Of a stretch of DNA of 64,000 bases, positions 60,163 through 64,000 are shown piece after piece. The DNA lies in contig MEOE01000016.1 in the NCBI GenBank assembly GCA_001768565.1, positions 1 through 64,000 of the forward strand, written 5' to 3'. The notes beneath the pieces are model-generated. The model had not been told where the DNA came from, did no database searches, and worked only from the letters and a program-made list of their open reading frames with translations. The first letter of the stretch is position 1. The number at the start of each line of letters is the position of its first letter. The position numbers and the translations under genes are program-made. This DNA is from Bacteroidetes bacterium GWF2_33_16 (GTDB taxonomy: Bacteria; Bacteroidota; Bacteroidia; Bacteroidales; UBA12077).

Positions 60163-60706
60163 AGCTCATTTCTTTGATTAATTTTTCTCGCAGCAACATT
60201 TTTGCCCTTTGATATTGCGATTTCGAAGTTGATTCCGAAATTCCCAGCAGTTCTGCAATCTCTTTGTGCTTATACCCTTCGAGCAAATGCATATTTAAAA
60301 TTACTCTTGCTTTTTCGGGTAATGTTTTAATTGCTTCGTGTACATTCGCAGGCTCAATATCAGGGATATCGTCATTTGAGCTTTCATCATCCACAATTTG
60401 TAAATGATCAATCTCGCTATATTCGAACTTCTTCGTTCGAAGAAAACTAATCGATTTATTAATTACGATTCGTTTTAACCAGCTTCCAAAAGATGAATCA
60501 CCGCGAAAAGAACCTAAGTTTTTAAATGCACATGTAAAAGATTCCTGTATAATATCCTCTGCATCGTATTGATTTGCAACCATTCTGATACATGTATTAT
60601 ACATGGCTTGTACATATAATTTATACAGTCTGTACATCGACTGCTGATCGCCTCCGCGTGCACGCTCAATGAGTTTCAATTGTATTTCAACGGTTTCTTT
60701 GCCCAA
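60152..60706 (-). CDS. ECF-type RNA polymerase sigma factor
   Basis: 184 residues. Region 2: YDAEDIIQESFTCAFKNLGSFRGDSSFGSWLKRIVINKSISFLRTK, the -10-binding part. Region 4: LPEKARVILNMHLLEGYKHKEIAELLGISESTSKSQYQRAKMLLREKL. No extra domain. The acidic spacer (DDESSNDDIPDIEP) between the two is usual in Bacteroidota ECF sigmas. First gene of the operon with the anti-sigma and exported repeat protein, so the three form a closed envelope-response module. Confidence 0.92.
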   Translation of the reverse strand: MGKETVEIQLKLIERARGGDQQSMYRLYKLYVQAMYNTCIRMVANQYDAEDIIQESFTCAFKNLGSFRGDSSFGSWLKRIVINKSISFLRTKKFEYSEIDHLQIVDDESSNDDIPDIEPANVHEAIKTLPEKARVILNMHLLEGYKHKEIAELLGISESTSKSQYQRAKMLLREKLIKEMSYEN

Positions 60707-60927
60707 AATCCTAAACAGTTTAATTAATAGACAACCATATGTTAAAAAAGACGGAATAAAATCTTAAAAAAAATAATTATAAATTTAATATTATTGATTT
60801 CTATTATCGCTTAATGGCAATAAATAAAAATAATAACTTGAAATTGCTTTTAAATCAAACCCATATAAATTGAAGATATTAAGGCTGTAATTTGTTATTT
60901 TATTGTAAATTAGCCAAAATTCATATT

Positions 60928-61425
60928 ATGAAAAAAATAATTTTTTCTTTCTTTATTGTTTTTCTGGTACATTGTTGTACAGTACAAAACACTACCAAAA
61001 TTTATAATAAAATAAGTCAGCAGGATTTTCTTAAACAGCCATTTGGTTTTGAAGAAAGTATTAAAAATTTTACTGCCGAATTACAACCGGAGTTTAAAAC
61101 TCAAAAATTATTACGTAAAAACACGCATTATCCGGAGAAAACTGATACAATATATAGGTTTTATTATAAGAAGTCGGAGATTTTCTTTTACAAGACTTAT
61201 GCTGGCAAAGAGTTTCTGTTAGCAGGGAAAATAATGAATAAACAAATTGAGTTGGAAAATGGCATTCAGGTTGGTTTGCCAAGAACTTCCTTTACCGATC
61301 GTTTTGTAGATAAACTAGATTATATAGGAGATAGTATTCAACTGATTGGCGATGGAACAAAATATACTTTCATCTTTAAAAAAGACAAACTGTACAGAAT
61401 AAATATCGATAACTATTTTGACTAG
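60928..61425 (+). CDS. Probable lipoprotein, function unknown
   Basis: ATG at 60928 is preferred (165 residues); an in-frame earlier start at 60892 lacks a signal. Signal peptide with a lipobox-like LVHCC (Cys15/16). The mature part has a beta-rich C-terminal half (DTIYRFYYKKSEIFFYKTYAG, IQLIGDGTKYTFIFKKDKLYRI). I recognise no family. Divergent from the sigma operon and converging with the next minus-strand gene with only 2 bases between stop codons. Confidence 0.6.
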   Translation: MKKIIFSFFIVFLVHCCTVQNTTKIYNKISQQDFLKQPFGFEESIKNFTAELQPEFKTQKLLRKNTHYPEKTDTIYRFYYKKSEIFFYKTYAGKEFLLAGKIMNKQIELENGIQVGLPRTSFTDRFVDKLDYIGDSIQLIGDGTKYTFIFKKDKLYRINIDNYFD

Positions 61426-61427
61426 CC

Positions 61428-62057
61428 TTATTTAAATACTGGTTTCAACGCTTGTTCAACCAACTCATTCATGGCCGATCGCTTTGTATTAAAATCGAAC
61501 GTTTTCGGTTCTTTTGATGATGAAACTTCGATGGTAGTATAAAGAATATCATCTTTTTTTACATCTTTAAATTGAGCAAAAGCGAAGCAAACTCCAAAAG
61601 TATTAAACCGTAAATTAATATTAATTACAACATCAGCCTCAGCTTTAGTTTTTACTACTTTCCAGTAACCCCAACGTTCCAGAAAATAAGTGGCATGTTC
61701 AACAGCATTTTCATTAGATGATGTTAGGAATACCTTTTTACCCTTTGATAATATTGGCTTTATATTATCAGGAACTTTTTCTGGTACTATAACAGCTGTT
61801 AGGGGTTCTTGAACCTTTTCAGTCCCTTTATTGAATCGTCGTATATTTCCATTCTCAAAAGCTACATATTCTATATTGGCTATTGCCATTGAATAAATTA
61901 CTTCATCTGAGACATTAAATTTCTGGTATTTAACCACTTCGTTGGTAATTTCAGTAACTTTGGCTTTAATCTCATCACCATAAATGGTTTTTATTATATC
62001 CTGGCTCATTGCACTAAACGAAAGTGCTATGAAAAAAAACAACAATAGTTTTCGCAT
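61428..62057 (-). CDS. Exported protein of unknown function in the psd operon
   Basis: 209 residues from the internal Met (the frame allows three more). Signal peptide (RKLLLFFFIALSFSAMSQ). N-terminal segment DIIKTIYGDEIKAKVTEITNEVVKYQKF resembles the short beta domain that starts many Bacteroidota exported proteins; a Pro-rich linker follows, then a second domain with KAEADVVININLRFNTFGVCFAF. No catalytic motifs. Ten bases after psd, so probably the last gene of the ftsH-cdsA-psd transcript. It may have an envelope role. Confidence 0.6.
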   Translation of the reverse strand: MRKLLLFFFIALSFSAMSQDIIKTIYGDEIKAKVTEITNEVVKYQKFNVSDEVIYSMAIANIEYVAFENGNIRRFNKGTEKVQEPLTAVIVPEKVPDNIKPILSKGKKVFLTSSNENAVEHATYFLERWGYWKVVKTKAEADVVININLRFNTFGVCFAFAQFKDVKKDDILYTTIEVSSSKEPKTFDFNTKRSAMNELVEQALKPVFK

Positions 62058-62076
62058 AATACTCATTGTAATTAGT

Positions 62077-62733
62077 TCAGTTCAACTTAGCAATCACTGT
62101 TTGAGTTCCGACTGTATTTTGATTAATATTTACTTTGATTTCGGTATTTAATGGCAGAAGAATATCAACTCTTGATCCAAATCGAATAAATCCAACTTCT
62201 GAGTTCTGTTCAAATTTCATTCCTTCTTTAGCATAACAAATAATTCTTCGGGCAACAACACCTGCAATTTGGCGGAATAAGACCTGTTGCTTATTTTTAT
62301 TTTCAACTACTACAGTTGTACGTTCGTTTTCGGTTGATGACTTGGGTAATCGGGCAACCAAAAACTTACCAGGATGATATTTAACGTATTTAATTATACC
62401 TCCTACTGGAAACCAATTAATATGAACATTCCAAACCGACATAAAAATAGAAACCTGAATTCGTTTATCGTTAAAATACTCATTTTCTTCTGTTTGTTCA
62501 ATAACAACTACCTTTCCATCACATGGGGCATAAACATAATTATCATCGGTAACAATTACACGTGATGGTTTTCGAAAGAAACGTAATATAAAAACAAAAA
62601 ATAATAATGATATAGTAAATATTCCCAAGGAAATAAATGACACAGAAATATAATTTATTGCAAGAAAATCAATAATTGCTAACAAAATGAATACATATAT
62701 AATAATCTTATAACCCTCTTTATGTATAGTCAT
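62077..62733 (-). CDS. psd: Phosphatidylserine decarboxylase proenzyme
   Basis: 218 residues, the short 'archaeal-type' Psd found in Bacteroidota. Two N-terminal membrane segments (residues ~8-50), then FVFILRFFRKPSRVIVTDDN, VSIFMSVWNVHINWFPVGG with catalytic His/Asp region, and the self-cleavage motif FIRFGSRVDILLP (cut before Ser to give the pyruvoyl group). It makes phosphatidylethanolamine from phosphatidylserine in the inner membrane. Lies 17 bases after cdsA; the partner pssA is 15 kb away. Confidence 0.93.
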   Translation of the reverse strand: MTIHKEGYKIIIYVFILLAIIDFLAINYISVSFISLGIFTISLLFFVFILRFFRKPSRVIVTDDNYVYAPCDGKVVVIEQTEENEYFNDKRIQVSIFMSVWNVHINWFPVGGIIKYVKYHPGKFLVARLPKSSTENERTTVVVENKNKQQVLFRQIAGVVARRIICYAKEGMKFEQNSEVGFIRFGSRVDILLPLNTEIKVNINQNTVGTQTVIAKLN

Positions 62734-62750
62734 AACTATAATTTAATCTT

Positions 62751-63563
62751 TTAGTGTATTAATTGTAAATATACGTAAAATAGAGGTAATGCCAAAAAAA
62801 CGGCATCAAAACGATCCAACACACCACCATGCCCAGGCAATAATTTACCTGAGTCTTTTTCGTCAATACTTCGTTTAAAAGATGATTCAACCAAATCGCC
62901 AAAAGTACCAGCTACAGAAACTATCAAACCAACAATTGCCCAATCGATGAATCGTAGTTCCTTAAAAATTAGTGATACAATATAGGCTATTCCAATTGTT
63001 GATGCTGTGCCTCCTATAAAACCTTCCCATGATTTTTTGGGTGAGATTCGTTCAAAAAGTCGATGTTTGCCAAATGAAACACCGAAAATATATGCAAGCG
63101 TATCGTACGACCACATTAAGAAAAAGAATCCAAGTAGCATATGCGAACTATAATTGAGATGCTCATCGATAACTATATAATTGGCAAATGATAGTGGCAC
63201 TGCAATATATAATAGACCCAATATAGTAAACCCAATATTTGTAAAAGGTTGATCAGATTTTCTATAGAGTTCAATAATAAAAACACCCATTATCAGAGGA
63301 ATAACCGGAAGAAAACATTTGGCCGACAATATATTATTAACAAACAGGTAATTCGCTATAATAATGAAAGAACCAACTATAATCCCGTATATTTTTAATG
63401 GACTTATTTCATCTTTTTTCGATAAAGTATAAAGCTCATACATTGAACCTATCTGAATTAATAAAAACAGTACCAGAAATGATATTTTGCTGAAAGCAAT
63501 TGCACTTACAACTATAACCAGAAAAATAATTCCTGTAATAGTACGTTGTATTAGGTTACTCAA
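62751..63563 (-). CDS. cdsA: Phosphatidate cytidylyltransferase
   Basis: 270 residues with eight or so transmembrane helices. The CTP-transferase signature is complete: ISPKKSWEGFIGGTASTIGI, then SSFKRSIDEKDSGKLLPGHG followed by GVLDRFDAVF. It converts phosphatidate and CTP to CDP-diacylglycerol, the precursor for PssA. Second gene of ftsH-cdsA-psd; the stop of ftsH is 24 bases upstream. Confidence 0.94.
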   Translation of the reverse strand: MSNLIQRTITGIIFLVIVVSAIAFSKISFLVLFLLIQIGSMYELYTLSKKDEISPLKIYGIIVGSFIIIANYLFVNNILSAKCFLPVIPLIMGVFIIELYRKSDQPFTNIGFTILGLLYIAVPLSFANYIVIDEHLNYSSHMLLGFFFLMWSYDTLAYIFGVSFGKHRLFERISPKKSWEGFIGGTASTIGIAYIVSLIFKELRFIDWAIVGLIVSVAGTFGDLVESSFKRSIDEKDSGKLLPGHGGVLDRFDAVFLALPLFYVYLQLIH

Positions 63564-63587
63564 ATCTCTTTTGATTATGTATTTATA

Positions 63588-64000
63588 TTATTCGATTTTT
63601 TTCTCTTTTTTAACCTTGGGATCAACAGTTTCTTTTGAATCAATTTCAGATTCTGCCTTTAAAAGTTCATCATTAGCTGTTTCTTTTTTTGATTTCCAAA
63701 GCGATTCCTTGTCATGATGTGAAGGCCAAGGTCTTTTACCAAAAATATTTTCCAGGTCCTCGGCAAAAATAACCTCTTTCTCTAACAGAATCTCTGCAAG
63801 TTTATTTAAGCCATCCATATGTTTGATTAGAATATCCTTTGAACGTTTATAAGCTTCGTCGATAATGTTTTTTGCTTCAGAATCAATTAACTCGGCTGTT
63901 TTCTCGCTGTATGGTTTTGTAAATGCCATATCAGATTGGCCAGATGAATCGTAGAAACTAACATGACCAACCTTCTCGCTCATACCAAAATAAGCAATCA
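63588..64000 (-). CDS. ftsH: ATP-dependent zinc metalloprotease FtsH, C-terminal part
   Basis: Open to the window edge on the minus strand; the visible 137 residues begin IAYFGMSEKVGHVSFYDSS. They cover the end of the M41 protease domain (SEKTAELIDSEAKNIIDEAYKRSKDIL, EILLEKEVIFAEDLENIFG) and a Lys/Glu-rich tail (ETANDELLKAESEIDSKETVDPKVKKEKKIE). The HExxH motif and AAA domain lie outside the window. The ftsH-cdsA linkage is usual in Bacteroidota. The tail is long and charged, probably disordered. Confidence 0.9.
   Translation of the reverse strand, partial: IAYFGMSEKVGHVSFYDSSGQSDMAFTKPYSEKTAELIDSEAKNIIDEAYKRSKDILIKHMDGLNKLAEILLEKEVIFAEDLENIFGKRPWPSHHDKESLWKSKKETANDELLKAESEIDSKETVDPKVKKEKKIE

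Noticed and set aside
60707-60800. ECF autoregulatory promoter (a TTCCGTC-like motif upstream of the sigma gene)
   Set aside because: A CGTC-like element is present on the minus strand, but no matching -35 at proper spacing was found.
1-64000. CRISPR arrays, insertion sequences, prophage, tRNA or rRNA genes
   Set aside because: No regularly spaced repeats, transposase, integrase, phage structural genes or tRNA-like cloverleaves were recognised by eye; a tRNA or small RNA search could not be run.

Overview
The window looks like a piece of chromosome from a free-living, A+T-rich member of the Bacteroidota, most likely of the Marinilabiliales/Bacteroidales side (order-level guess only). The signs are: type IX secretion (T9SS) C-terminal signals of type A and type B, a PorV-like T9SS protein, a SusC/SusD pair, a GH92 glycosidase, a DUF4492-cydA-cydB operon, a DAHP synthase/chorismate mutase fusion, a parA-parB-DUF5683-mltD operon, and promoters of the Bacteroidota type (TAnnTTTG at -7). 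Genes are dense. I see no tRNA, rRNA, insertion sequence, prophage or CRISPR array.

Layout. 1-2.8 kb: the end of a GEVED-domain T9SS cargo protein, an aspartate/glutamate racemase, and a secreted S1/P1-nuclease/phospholipase C-like T9SS cargo. 3-14 kb: a 7TM sensor with a GAF domain, a two-domain surface lipoprotein, an M3 dipeptidase lipoprotein, a GNAT acetyltransferase, a TPR sensor kinase and an FtsX/MacB-type permease. 14.2-21.5 kb: a small acidic protein, a MATE exporter, PriA, a Cache-domain histidine kinase and a DUF4440-like lipoprotein. 21.6-27 kb: a heptose-7-phosphate kinase, then parA, parB, DUF5683 and an MltD-like transglycosylase. 27-30.7 kb (minus): a flavodoxin-fold protein, a GH92 glycosidase and a VUT-family (queuosine precursor) transporter. 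31-35.3 kb: an SGNH-SGNH-MBOAT cassette that looks like an envelope O-acetylation machine. 35.5-41.8 kb: a DUF5916 outer-membrane protein, a secreted MBL-fold protein, an EamA transporter, an AI-2E permease and a T9SS type-B cargo.

41.9-45 kb: the cytochrome bd operon (DUF4492, cydA, cydB), followed by an easily missed 33-residue membrane ORF that may be a CydX-like subunit. 45-53.5 kb: the DAHP synthase/chorismate mutase, purS-pssA on the minus strand, a PorV-like protein, a HAD phosphatase, a glutamine cyclotransferase and a Tricorn-like protease. 53.5-58.3 kb: susC/susD with a long regulatory leader. 58.3-60.7 kb (minus): ECF sigma factor, anti-sigma and a beta-repeat periplasmic protein in overlapping frames. 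60.9-64 kb: two unknown exported proteins, then the minus-strand ftsH(partial)-cdsA-psd operon. With pssA at 46.6-47.3 kb, cdsA and psd give the complete route from phosphatidate to phosphatidylethanolamine within this window.

No large accessory island stands out. The most interesting items are the possible CydX-like ORF, the SGNH-SGNH-MBOAT cassette, the sigma/anti-sigma/beta-repeat operon, the palindrome on the VUT transporter promoter, and a terminator-type hairpin that occurs twice 52 kb apart.
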